Assembly (NCBI GenBank): GCA_023935145.1
Contig: CM043700.1
Span: 67,435,120 to 67,499,119 of the forward strand
Direction: 5' to 3'
Length of the DNA stretch: 64,000 bases
Origin: Bretschneidera sinensis
Lineage: Eukaryota; Streptophyta; Magnoliopsida; Brassicales; Akaniaceae
In this document: positions 32,483 to 44,801 of the stretch, piece by piece
Layout of the letters: every line of letters starts with the position of its first letter
Position numbering within the stretch: the stretch's first letter is position 1
Program-made: the position numbers and the translations under genes
Notes under the pieces: model-generated
The model's database searches: none
What the model was told of the DNA's origin: nothing
What the model saw: the letters and a program-made list of their open reading frames with translations, nothing else

Positions 32483-35400
32483 ATGGGTTCGATATCTCAT
32501 TCTCCAGTTGCATTCACCGGAACTTCAGCTTCGGATCTTCTCCGGAGCTCGAGTAACGGTGTCAATGGTATCCCCTTGAAAACCCTAGGGAGGGCGCAAT
32601 TCCGGACTAAAAGGAGTGATTTCATGGTCGCAGCGAGGATTAGGAAGGTGAAGAAGCACGAGTACCCGTGGCCCAATGATGCGGATCCGAATGTGAAAGG
32701 AGGAGTTCTCACTCATCTCTCGCAATTCAAACCTTCGAAAGAGAAGCCAAAGCCTGTTACTTTGGAATTCGAGAAGCCGCTTATGAATTTAGAGAAGAAG
32801 ATCATTGATGTAATTCCCGATAGTGTTGAGTTTAATTGTTGAGCTAGTTTGAGAGTATGTTATAGTTTTCTCAAAAGTGTTGTGCTTTTGTCGAGTGCAG
32901 GTACGGAAGATGGCGAATGAAACTGGTCTGGACTTCAGTGATCAGATTGTCATGTTAGAGAATAAGTATCAACAGGTTAGATGAATATTAGCATGGCTTT
33001 CAGTGACCTGAGTTAATTGAGCTTGATAATATGGTAGGGACTCTTGATGTTTAGGTGTAATGATAATAGAAATTAGTGAATTGTAAATTTATGTAGTTAC
33101 TCAAGAATAGGTATGCTTTTCATATGTAATTCAGAATAGAATCAGGTGCAGGATACCAACAAAAAAAAATTGGAGTTTGCCTCTGCGGTTTGGTCATGTG
33201 GAAACTTGCATTAAAAACTGGCTAATTGTATTCATTATGACATTGTCTTTGCACCTTAATGAAAGCCCTGCTTTGGCGATTGTCATAGCTTGTTAACTAA
33301 TCATTAATGACAATAAGTTTGTGAGACATTCAGTTAGTTGAAAGGAGTGATCAATTTCTTAGCTTTTTCACTTATATTACTGGAATATTAAACTTTAAAA
33401 TGATGCTTAATCTTGCCCCCCCCCCCCCCCCCCCCCCAACACACACACACCCCTTTTCCTCCCATAGGAGCATGAGGTGTAAGCTTTGACAGTAGTAAGT
33501 TCATATTCAAACTTTTAAAAGGTTTTGGGGAAGATCTGGACCTGAATTTGAGAGATTACCCTCAAGATGTAATTAGAACTGCTTATCCGCTGTTCTATGC
33601 TTTGTAATTATCAAATTCATCTTCCCATGGAATATATAGATATATTATTGCTGTATGTTAATGCTTAACGCAGAAATTTTATTTGTTTAGGCGTATGCTA
33701 AAGAATATCTTTCTTGTTGTCTGCCCACATATGACTGTCGAATGGATAATGATGAACATTTCAATTGCAACATGTATTGTGTATTTGTTGAACACATCTG
33801 TCCTTGGAATCTGGAGAAAAATAATATTATGAGCTAGCTATTTTTATGTCCTGAGCACTTTGTCAATGGTCAAATTTTAAAGTGCATTATAAGATGTTGA
33901 TACTCAACTACAGATATGGGAATATGATCATTCAGATTGTTTCTCGTTCGAATTCTTATCACTACCTTCCAATATTCATTTCAGGCATTAAAAGACTTAT
34001 ATACGCATCTCACCCCCATACAACGTGTGAACATTGCACGACATCCTAACAGACCCACTTTCCTTGATCATGTATTTAACATTACTGAGAAGGTCTGTCC
34101 TTGCTCTCTAAATTTCAGATTTTTACATATTTCATATTCTCTTTGTTAATTATCTTTAACCTTTGGTTTATGAGTACTGAACTTTGCCTTAATAAATTTA
34201 TGTTTCTATATCCACCTCCATATCCAGTTTGTGGAGCTTCATGGAGATCGAGCTGGGTATGATGATCCAGCTATTGTTACTGGTATAGGAACCATAGATG
34301 GTAGAAGATACATGTTCATGGGTCACCAAAAGGGTAGAAATACGAAAGAGAACATTCAACGTAACTTTGGAATGCCTACTCCTCATGGGTATGTTCGGTA
34401 GGAAGTATATAGTTTATAGTAAAATTAAAAAAAAAAAAATTCAATTAGCTTGGTGAAATCTTATTCAGCTCTCACCTTGATGGAAAATTATTCAGTATCT
34501 GATGTTAATCAATATATTTCATTTCAAAACAGCTACAGGAAGGCTCTACGCATGATGTATTATGCAGATCACCATGGTTTCCCCATAGTTACTTTCATTG
34601 ACACACCTGGGGCATTTGCAGACCTCAAATCTGAGGAACTTGGCCAAGTATGAGAAAAATTGCACTTTTAAACTTACACAATTCTCTTCTAGTGCTGGCT
34701 CAACTTATTGGTTTTCTTTTACATTCTTGCAGGGTGAAGCTATTGCTCACAATTTGAGGACCATGTTTGGTCTGAAGGTACCCATTGTTTCTATTGTTAT
34801 TGGGGAAGGTGGTTCTGGTGGTGCCCTAGCCATTGGCTGTGCTAATAAATTGTTAATGCTTGAAAACGCAGTTTTCTATGTTGCCAGGTGATTTAAGTTT
34901 TTGGGCATTGCTTTTGTTGAATATTAGCTGTATAGTATTTGGTTCCATATCCTAACTACTGGGTAAAATTTTCTTTGTGGTTTTGTTTCTCCTTTTTTTA
35001 TGGTTAGGGTTGTTTATCTTTTCCTCATTATGTTTATCTATCATATTTGTCTGCCATATCTATATTATAATCTGTCATTCTGATGATTTTAGCTCTCTCT
35101 TTCTCTAATTATGGTGCAGTCCAGAGGCATGTGCAGCAATCTTGTGGAAGACTGCCAAGGCTTCTCCAAAGGTTTATGCAGCTTTGTCAACCTTGGTTTT
35201 TATCTGTTGGTGCAGATTTATTTAATTATAGAGTACTCAAAAGTTTTAATCTATGCAGGCAGCTGAGAAGCTGAAGATCACTGCTACAGAGTTATGTAAG
35301 CTGCAAATTGCTGATGGATTCATCCCTGTAATTAGTCTCTTCACTCTTATATCTTCCATGCATGATTTCCTTTACTTTCATCTCCCACCTACCCCCCAAG

Positions 35401-36919
35401 AAAATTAACAAATAAATCCTCTGTAGTTTAGGAACCATGAACCAATGCACCTTCTTCAGGAATTGAGCCAGGGTATCTCTAGTTATTCTGACACATATTT
35501 AGGACTTATATAATATTTCCTGTGGCATCACTTATAAAAGAAAAATGTTATTCCTGTGGCATCTAAATGAAACTTGTTCATTTTTGGCAGGAGCCACTTG
35601 GTGGTGCACATGCAGATCCATCTTGGACCTCTCAACAGATAAAGATTGCAATTAATGAAGCCATGGATGTGAGTGCTAACAGTTATTCATCTGCAAGGAT
35701 CATATATAACCAGTAATATCCTAACTTGGATCTCTGGTTTATGCAGGAGCTCAAGAAGATGAACATGGAAGAGCTACTAAAACATCGGATGCTTAAGTTC
35801 CGAAAACTAGGTGGGTTTCAGGAAGGAATTCCAATAGATCCTAAAAGGAAAGTGAACATGAAAAAGAAAGACGAAGCTGTTGTTGGTAGAACTACAAACC
35901 TGGAGTTGGAGGGTGAAGTTGAAAAATTGAAAGAGCAAATTTCGAAAGCCAAGGAGTCATCTACCAAACCTCCTGAGTTAGCTCTGAATGAGATGATAGA
36001 AAAACTGAAAAAGGAGATTGATCATGAATATGCTGAAACAATTAAAGATATAGGCTTGGAAGATAGGCTCGTTATGTTGCGAGAAGAGTTCTCAAAAGTA
36101 AATTCTGAGGGCCACCTCATGCATCCAGTTCTAATGGACAAGATTGAGAAACTTAAAGATGAGTTAAACAAGGGCTTGACAGTGGCTCCTAATTATGCAA
36201 GCCTGAAGTATAAGCTTGACATGTTGAAAGAGTTATCTAAAGCCAAGAGTTTGTCAGACAACAACAACAAGGCTGTTACATTGAAGCAGGAAATCAACAA
36301 GAAATTCAAAAAAGTTATGGATCGGCTTGATATAAGGGAGAAGATGGAAGCAGTAAAGGCTGAAGTCCAAAATTCTGGAGCATCCAACTTTCGGGAGTTG
36401 GATCAAGGGCTGAAGGAGAAAATCATGAGGACAAAGAAAGAGATAGAGTCAGAAAGGACAAACATCCTTCGGTCAATGGGTTTGGAAGTTGAGGCTGTAA
36501 AACCTAAGGTGAAAGATTCCGGTGAGCAGACTCCATTAGCAGACTTTAGGGTTAAGATGGAACATTTAGATGAAGAAATTTACAAGAAAATTGAAGACGT
36601 CATCAATTCATCAGATCTGAAGAACTTGACTGAGTTGCTGAAGTTGGAGAGAGCCAAGGCAGGAGCGACACCTGATACAGCATCGAAGAGTAAGATTGAG
36701 GCTCTGGAGCAACAAATAAAGAAAAGAGTTTCAGAAGCTGTAAGCTCCTCAGAATTGAAGGAGAAGCATGAAGAGCTGAAGGCAGAGATCTTTGAAGGTC
36801 TAGAATCTTCTGGAGGATCAGATGGAAGTTTGAAGAAGGAAAATTTAAAGGAAGACAGTTCTGAGTATGAGGAATCAAGAGTAGAGATTAATTTGGGTGC
36901 AAACCGCAGCGTTGCTTAG
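32483..36919 (+). CDS. CAC3: Acetyl-CoA carboxylase carboxyltransferase subunit alpha, plastid
   Basis: Alpha half of the carboxyltransferase of plastid heteromeric ACCase, which moves the carboxyl group from biotin on BCCP to acetyl-CoA, giving malonyl-CoA for fatty-acid synthesis. The partner beta subunit (accD) is usually plastid-encoded. Coding exons: 32483-32809, 32901-32975, 33985-34092, 34228-34388, 34533-34647, 34733-34887, 35120-35171, 35259-35327, 35591-35668, 35747-36919. They sum to 2313 nt in one frame, 770 residues, the length expected for plant CAC3. Residues 1-50 look like a transit peptide. Catalytic-domain motifs: [51 protein letters not shown], and the oxyanion-hole glycines [13 protein letters not shown]. 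After [10 protein letters not shown] a long charged coiled-coil tail of about 370 residues follows, a plant-specific extension. No stop or shift seen. Confidence 0.97.
33416..33437. repeat. (C)22 homopolymer in CAC3 intron 2
   Basis: 22 C in a row, followed by an AC-rich stretch; it lies in the ~1 kb intron between 32975 and 33985. Confidence 0.95.
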
Positions 36920-38800
36920 TCTCATTTAACCAGTTGTCATTTAATGTAAGTTGTCTTTTTCCCATTTCATTTCTGATGAATAGATGTGTATGTGTAGAAT
37001 TTGTTTGGAAAGGTTGTTAATTTTGTCCTTGATTTTAATTTTTAAACGAAGGCCCAATTTAAGATTACTGTAGAGCTTAAGATTATTTATACAACTATCT
37101 AGAACTGGTCCACTGCATGGCTTGGCATTTTGCCTGCCTGTACTTAACTCTATGATTGAAAACGTTAATTTAGTGAATTGTATTATGCCTATTATATATT
37201 GTCAATCAGGTAAATATTTAATGTTATTTTTATTATTTGGAAAGTTTTCAAAGTCTATTTTATTTATATGTTCATGTCTTTCTGGTACCCTGCAGTATTT
37301 ATCATTCTATTAGTATGTTACTGGCGAAGATGATGGTCTTGAATCAAAGAATCAGACTGCATTGAGGTCCCTGAGACAGAACATAATTAACCCTTGAGCC
37401 TCGATACTGTCACCAATCATCCATTTCCTCCTGCTGCTGGAGTACGAACGGTCTTGCATCCATGGAAACCCAAATTGCCTACAAGTACTGCTTTTCCTTT
37501 TTTTAGCTGGAACTTGTCTATTTTGAATTAGGTTATATTAATTTATCTTATCCTATTTTGTTTTGTTTCCTTTCAGTTTTCACCTTTTTTGATAGAATTT
37601 GTCACAGTTTTTTATTGTTAGACACTACACTTTTGTATAGATTATGTGAGTGCAGGGGAAGCTAATGTTATGCTTCCTATAATCAGGAATAACACAACTT
37701 TTATTTTCTTTTTTCCTAATATCTATCACATGTTTGTGCCTTGTGAATTTAATCGTTATTATCATTTTCATAATTGCAAGGTTGCATTGCATATGCGACT
37801 GTATGGGTTTTTGGAAGCAACATTTAATTAACATGTGATTTTGGCTTATTTATCCAAAAAAAAAAGGGGTGATTTTAAGTATATATGATAAGCTATTAAC
37901 AGAATGTATGCATTTTTACTGCTAGCTATTTCTGTCTTGGTGGTAATTGTAAACCTGCCTTCTAAAGCATGATTCATTTTGAGCAATTCACCCTTTTATT
38001 AAAAATACCATCGTGTAAGCTTCTAGTCCGGATTCCATCCAGACTATAACCTTCATTTTCAGGGTTCAGTAAGTAAATATTTTAGATTTTATGGTAAATT
38101 ATCACTGGTAGTACCATTTGTAACAGACTTAGCATGGTCCGGCTTGGCTTTTTTGGAAACAATATTAAATATAGCTTTTAAAAAATTGAGGCTGTTTTTA
38201 GTTGTGAAAAATAATTTTTATTTTTTCTCTATTTTTATTAACACTAGTCTTAATAATTTGAACATTCTAATCATAATTTTAAATTAAAAAAAAACATATT
38301 TATATTTAACATAATAAAAAAAATTAAAAATAACTTTTTTTGTTTTTTAATTTTTTAATATTATATTTAAAAAAATGTTAAATTATTTTAAAAATATGTG
38401 AATTGTTGAAGAAAGTGCTATTTGTAAAAACAATTGAATTATTATGTTTTGGTCTTTCTTATTTTTGTTCAAAAGAGATTTTGTTAACATAATTTTTTTG
38501 CTCTTAATTGTAAAACTTATTAGTAAATTTTATCAAAAATTGATATAATTTACAATGAATTAATTCTATTTCATAATAAATTTATTTATAAATAAATTTC
38601 ATATTATTTTTTTTCCAAACATACCAACGTAAGAAATTACAAATAAATTCTATAAAATTAACAAACTTCATTTGTTCAAACATTCTTTAAACTAATAGAA
38701 CTTCCAATCATTTAAAGAAAAGAAAAAAGAAAGAAAGATGCTTATATTTTAATTGCTGGACTACTACGCTACAGTATACAGCTCTATTACACTCAAATTC
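36920..38800. other. CAC3 3' flank and intergenic region
   Basis: After the stop there is a possible 3'-UTR intron donor (taatgtaagttg, near 36942). The stretch 37318-37485 is less AT-rich than its surroundings and may be a downstream 3'-UTR exon, but no acceptor is clear. The rest is AT-rich with no gene seen. Confidence 0.4.
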
Positions 38801-39592
38801 TCAATACAGAAAGGGTATAACAGCTTTTCGACCCTTGGGATAATCATCCTTGAATTTCTCAAAATACCACTGATGGTTCGCACGTGCCCTAGGAATCAAG
38901 TTGGCACATGTGTAGAGAAAAAACCCAAACCCTACCCAAGACCACGTCATCACAGCCCAGCCCAACCACTCCACGATTTCCCCGAAGTAGTTAGGACAGC
39001 TCACCACCTCGAACAATCCTCCCCTTGGCACCTTATACCCACCACCTCCCCTTTTCAATCCAACCAAAACCCTATCAGCCCAAATATTTACCATCAAGCC
39101 ACTCAGAAATACTACCAAACCACCGGAAAACTGCCACCAAACCCACCCACCATCACCCTCATAGTCACCCTTATAATGAGATACCCACCTGGCCTGCAAG
39201 TAACCATTCAAAAGGTTGAACCAAAACGCCATCATTGCCAGAGACACTGGAAAACCACTAGTGGTATTCCGATTGGCGATATTCCGATGGAGACTGAGAG
39301 GGTAGAGGCAGGTTCTATTGAAATAGTGGAGGAGAAAGGGGGAGATAAGAAGGAGGGCTTTTGGGTTGGATGAGTGGTAGCCAAAGGGGAAGAGGAAGAG
39401 AGTGACCCAAAGGGTGGGGCTCTCCATGAGGAACCAGGCTAAGGGTGGGGATATGGTGGGGCCCCAACCAGGACGGTTGTGCTTGCCATAAGGGGCTTGA
39501 AGGAACCTGAGGGCAACGAAGGTTGGTGGGGCTATGAGGTAGAGGGTGAGGAGGCAGTAGTGAAATAGGGTCTGATCTAAGTTTGAGGCCAT
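38801..39592 (-). CDS. DET2: Steroid 5-alpha-reductase DET2
   Basis: Single-exon gene of 263 residues; Arabidopsis DET2 has 262. The enzyme reduces the delta-4,5 bond of campest-4-en-3-one-type steroids with NADPH in brassinosteroid synthesis, in the ER membrane. The start at 39592 (MASNLDQTLFHYCLLTLYLI) gives the expected N-terminus. Several hydrophobic segments span the protein. Family motifs are present: YGKHNRPGWGP near residue 35, PLSLHRN near 100, and in the C-terminal steroid-reductase domain RGGLFEVVSCPNYFGEIVEW and ANLIPRARANHQWY. The end KAVIPFLY is close to the usual KALIPFIF-type terminus. No defect seen. The stop lies 1.9 kb from the convergent CAC3 stop. The plus-strand frames overlapping it are shadows. 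Confidence 0.96.
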   Translation of the reverse strand: MASNLDQTLFHYCLLTLYLIAPPTFVALRFLQAPYGKHNRPGWGPTISPPLAWFLMESPTLWVTLFLFPFGYHSSNPKALLLISPFLLHYFNRTCLYPLSLHRNIANRNTTSGFPVSLAMMAFWFNLLNGYLQARWVSHYKGDYEGDGGWVWWQFSGGLVVFLSGLMVNIWADRVLVGLKRGGGGYKVPRGGLFEVVSCPNYFGEIVEWLGWAVMTWSWVGFGFFLYTCANLIPRARANHQWYFEKFKDDYPKGRKAVIPFLY

Positions 39593-41680
39593 TTTTGTGG
39601 TTCAGGAGAAGAAACTGAGGGGCAAGGGATTGAGTAAACTACTGCTCCAAAATAAAGGCAAAGAGGAAATTGGACGGTAGGTGCTTAAATTATTATTTTT
39701 AAGATTTAAATCCTTGAATTATGTATTTAATATTAAAAGTGCTTAAATTTTTAATTAATTATATTATTGTTTTTTATAAATATAATATTAATTTTTTTAT
39801 TTTAAAATAATTAAATATACTAAATAAAAATTTTAATAAATTTTATAAATCATTTGAAGGTAATTAATAATTTTCAAAAATTATTAATTTAGGAGTCATT
39901 TATTTATAGTTTTTTAAATTTTTTAATGGTAAAAAATAAAAAACACACTTTCAATATGAAAATATTGTTTTTTTTCATCGTAATAAACCCCATTTATTTT
40001 TAAATGTATACAAAGAAATTTTAATAAAATTTTATATATTATTAAATTTTTAAGATAAATTCATAAATAAATAATGTTTGAAATGATTATATTGTTATTA
40101 ATTAAAAATTTAAAAATATTTAATACCAAATTTATAATTTAATTATTTAAATGTTAAAAGCAATAATTTAAGGATCTCTGCAACAATTATTCCTAAAGTT
40201 GAATCTGTTTTTGGAAATTGTGCAGTTAATTTTTTCGATTTCTTTCTATGTAAAAGCGTAAGAGTAGGGTAGTTGCACACTATTCCAAATCTTTGAGAAG
40301 TTAGGACTATTCCAATTTTACCCTTCTGATTCGCATTTCGCACGTTTTGCTTCCCCTTGCGATACATGTTTCTCGTTCTCCTCTTTTAACCACAAACTAA
40401 ATATCAATCTCATTCATCGCAGTATACTGTTAGCTTTTATTTTAATCTCTTGTACACTGTATTTCGGATATTTGATTAAATTAAATTTAAATTTTATTAT
40501 AAAAAAAATTAAATTTTATAATTTAAATTGAATTTAATCAAATCTCAAACAAAATCACTATCAAATCAGCGCATCGATTAAAAAAAAGAATGCATTTGAT
40601 TTGTTTCAAGTATATTTAAAAGTTGAAACCCATATGCCCTTGAGATGTTTGGTTCGCAGGTGGTAATCTGAAGCAGTACCAATAATCCCGCTGATTAGTT
40701 CGAAAGAAAATCTCAGATTCCCGATCATCCATTATTACCATAATAATAATCACATTACCTCCAAAAGGGTGAGTCGGATACCCACCTCCCAGATGGGTGT
40801 ACATGACTAGGTGTAATGGATGCTCATGAATTTTGATGATAGATAGATATGCATTTTGATGCTGAGATTTCCCAAAGAAACTATACTTGATTTTTCTATA
40901 ATATTGATCCATATCCTAAATAGATCATTTTGCAATGATGGATGCTGATGAATTTTGATAATGATAATGATGGATGTTGATGAACTTTGACTATGAGATT
41001 TCCTTGCAACTATGGTGATAAATTTTGATGTGAATAGATTTTAATAGCTGAATTTCGTAAATATATGGATTAATGGGGATTGACAAAGAATAGAGTCCTC
41101 ATCCAGTGGCTGTCATTCCTGCTAAACCAAAAAATCAAAATTATTAGGTAATTTTAGGTTAAGTAAAAAATCTTGGTAGATCATGTCTAAAACGTTGGTT
41201 CTAGACTCGTTCAAAATTTCATTGATAATTTTAAGAAACTTTACTAATAGCATTATTATAGATATGAGACCCAAAAAATAATGGTATCAATGAAATTCTT
41301 TAAAATTACCAATAAAATTTCAAGCGGGTCTAAAACATTAGACCTAGTCTAATCAATAATTCATCTAGATTAAAGTTACCCAAACCAAACACCCGTTTAA
41401 CTCAACTCATTGGACTTGGTGTGATTGTGAATCTTTCAATTTAAAATAACAATAATAATTTGTTGTGAATCTTTTGTAAATATTAGAGCATGTTTAGGTA
41501 ATAGTTTTCTGTTTTCAGTTTTCGAAAATAAAAACTGAAAACAGTTTTTTGATGTTTTTTGAAAAAAAAACATATTTGGATATGTAGAATCCGATATTTC
41601 TTTTAAGCTTTTATAATCTTGTTTTATAATTCAGTTTTTTTTTTAGGGAAATCTTAGTAAGAAACAAAAAACTTTGGGGG
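39593..41680. other. DET2 upstream and intergenic region
   Basis: Very AT-rich, with no gene recognised. A weak minus-strand frame at 40616-40912 has no family resemblance. From 41489 a block with gttttctgttttcagttttc and aaaactgaaaacag begins, resembling the outer part of a fold-back repeat that reappears inverted at 49800-49985. Confidence 0.45.
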
Positions 41681-43605
41681 TGTTTAAATACTAGAAAGAA
41701 AATTAAAGGAAATGACATGTAAATTAATAAAAGAAGAAGGGGAAGGGTAGAGTGGTCAAAGGCCAAGACTTAGAGGGAGTATATAAACTAAAATTTAACC
41801 TAGAACAGCAAAATCTCTCATTTGGCATTTGAAGAATTCGGTAGAAGGAGAGAGGAAAGAAAGAAAAGCACCAGAATTTTCCTTCTCAAAAACTTATTTT
41901 CTTCCAAACTTTTACCTAGCTTTAATCCAACCATTCAAGATCTTTTTGCCCCCAAACTTCCAACACCCTCTTCTGCCACCATCAGCTTTCTTCCAGCCAG
42001 GGAGGTGAGCCCCCACGAGCAGGTTACGGTGGCGCGTGGGCCCCACGCGCCCTGTAGGGGAGGAATAGTCCGTTTTGTTCCTTTGGCTTTTTCGTGCAGA
42101 TTTTGAGGTAATTTCGAAAAGTGGTTAACTACAAACTTAAAGTAAACTTCTTGATGTTGATTTTTGGATTTTATTTGAGGTCATTTGGATTTAATTTGAG
42201 GGATTTATGAGTTGTTTAAGTTGAGAGAATTGTGTAGAAATTCTGGAAATAATTTGTGTTCTGGGCAGTTTTGTGAGCTGTTTTTCAGCAAGAATTTGAG
42301 GTAATTTTGGGTGCCAACTATTTTTAAGTTAAATTATACTTCCTAAAGTTGATCTAGAACTTTATTTGGGATGATTTGAATTTAAATTGGTTTAGTTTGA
42401 AATATTTGAAGTTGGCAGAAAATTTGAGAGAAATCTGGAAATTTCTGTATTATGGAACTTTGGAAGAAAGTAATAAGAGTGTGTGAAGTTTGAATATTTT
42501 TAGGGTGATTGTATGTACAAAGTTTGAAGCTTTATTATTGTATAACATGATTTTTGAGATAGGTATTATTAGAGAATTTTACTATGGGCTGTAAATTTGA
42601 AACCCTTTTAGGAGTTAAAAGAGATTCCTCTAAGTAAGAGACATTTTCTTGATTGGGAAATTATATTTAGAATGAATACTTTTTACAAGTTGAGATTTTT
42701 GGTAATAACTCTAAGTTAGTGTCTTGAAATTTAAGTCCATATGAATTGAGAGTTTTATGGAGTAAAGAATGAAGGAAAGAAGGGAAAAAGTGAAAATAGG
42801 TGATTAAGGAGAAGAATGAACTTTAATAGTATTTTCTTTGATGTATAGGTGTAAATAAATGGAATGATTGATTTCTTATTAAGTGTCTAAGTTTTAAATA
42901 TTATGCTCATTGGCTATTTGTATATGTAGTTTGCTTTAATTGTTAGTGGATGATTGTAGTAAAGGTAAAGAAGTGATCCACGACTAGTGTTTGGCGTAAG
43001 GTGAGTATTACCCTACTCTTGGTAAGCATGAATGTTAGTGGGGAAACCAAAACAATAAGGTTACATAAAAATTGTAATTCGCTATTTAGATATAATAATT
43101 ATATTTATAACTATGTGGTAAGATAAGTTAAATATATATTAATGATGAGATAGTGATTTCAAAACCTTTGTGCTGAATGTTGTGTGATTGTATGGATTGA
43201 TGAGAATTTGACGATGTTCATCACTTGATTTCATTTCATTTCATGCATGGAAATTTACGGCATGTTATTGAGGGGGGAGTGATGTGTGAAGACGATAGGT
43301 CCCTTCCCACAAGGGGTGTAAGGGTACCGAATATATTGGATGATTGGACTCGGCCCGGATCAAGGGTGTTCCAAAAATTTATTGTTTGTGAAACGTATCG
43401 ATACGTGGGGAGACATCCCCGATGGATTATGAGATGATACATTGCATTGCATCATGCTGCATTGGCATACCATACATGAATTTGAATTACTTGGCCCGTA
43501 AGGGGGCATGTGAAATGATTGGTTGTATGGATAAATTGTGATATTTTGATTGAATATGGAATGGCGAATGCAAGTTGGTTGTGGGTTTTATAGGACTGTA
43601 TTATG

Positions 43606-43610
43606 ATTAC
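43606..43610. other. Target-site duplication ATTAC (left)
   Basis: ATTAC here and again at 48944-48948, directly flanking the LTR ends at 43611 and 48943. Confidence 0.9.
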
Positions 43611-44786
43611 TGGTGTGAGTTTTAATTTACTCGCAAGCGCACGAGTCGTTTGCAATATAGTGTTGTGCAAGTGCGAGGTTGAATCCACAGGGAATTGCTT
43701 TGTGAAAATATAATTTAATCTAAACTAACTTTATCTTAACCTAGTTCCAAATTTGTAATTATATGTTACAAAATAAATAAAAGCTAAACTAAATTGATTT
43801 TAAAAACTAATAAAAAGACTAAGGTTTTTGAATCCACCCCGCCAAAGTTTAAGCATATATGTCCTAAAAACATAGCCTATCAAAACATTCCATGAATCCA
43901 ACTATAAGACAAAAAACAAAGAATATCCCAATTAAACCAAAAGCATTCAATGTATCCACTCTTAACAAATCACAAAGGAAATCCAATTTAATAGAAAACA
44001 ATTTGATGTATCCATCAGATGAAACACAAGGAATATCCAACAGAATAATTTAAACTCAATCAATCATAAGATTAACTCAAATAATTGACAGAACATTTAT
44101 ACTAAAAAATGTCAAATTTTTACAAGCAAATCTGAACTACTATGCCAAACAACGGCAGGGCTTCATCTTCAACCTTAGCTGAAGATTCTAGTCACTCATA
44201 ATTATGAAACTACAATTCATAATAAAAGTACTAAACATTAAACTAAAACAACTAAATAAAAAGAAATAAATAACTTTACATGGGAGAAATCCCACTCGCT
44301 GATGGGCGGCGTTTCCCCTTATGGTAGCAAAGCCTTTGAGATCCACTAGAATGCTAGCAGACGTCCACCGGTTAACACCAAAGTGGCCCAGGAATTGTAC
44401 CAAATGGCACAAAGAATTGCACACTGAATGATGAGGCCAGATGGTGTTTATATAGGGGGAGACCCGGAGCAATGTGGCTTGCAGAATCGATGTGGGATAC
44501 TGCCCGAGTGCGCTCGATCGCAGTATGTTGCGATCGATCGCAGGTGCGATGCACTGCAAACATTTCGATGTGGGATTGATGACCTTGCACTCGATTGCAG
44601 CATAGTGCGATCGATCGCAATTTCTCCTGAAGCTTCACATCTCCTGAAATACTTCATTTTCTCCACAATCCTGTAAAAATACACAAAACACAAAAAAAAA
44701 CATAAAATAAAATGAAATACTAATAACTAAGAGCATAACAAATATAAGTTAAGGGTCTTAAATATGCAATATTTTAAGACTCATCA
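43611..44786 (-). repeat. 3' LTR of Athila-like copy 2
   Basis: TGGTGTGAG...GACTCATCA, 1176 bp. Minus-strand TATATAAAC box at 44455-44447. CpG-rich module just upstream with two perfect 14-bp palindromes TGCGATCGATCGCA (44529-44542, 44606-44619). Confidence 0.93.
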
Positions 44787-44801
44787 AATACCCCCAAACT
44801 T
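44787..44801 (-). other. Polypurine tract of Athila-like copy 2
   Basis: Minus strand AAGTTTGGGGGTATT immediately before the 3' LTR start TGATGAGTC. The same AAGTTTGGGGGTA motif recurs at 45791-45803 and 45894-45906 inside the element. Confidence 0.85.

Noticed and set aside
38753..39373. Long plus-strand open frame (206 codons)
   Set aside because: It overlaps DET2 on the opposite strand, is proline/threonine/histidine-rich and matches nothing; a shadow of the real gene.
40616..40912. Minus-strand ORF of 98 codons
   Set aside because: No family resemblance, no splice context, not conserved with anything I know.
41822..42106. Plus-strand ORF of 94 codons after the TATA box of the LTR-like unit
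   Set aside because: No recognisable domain; likely a chance frame in an LTR leader.
44528..44619. Possible restriction-modification or phage-type operator palindromes
   Set aside because: They lie inside plant LTR promoters in both LTRs of one element; reported as part of the LTR module.
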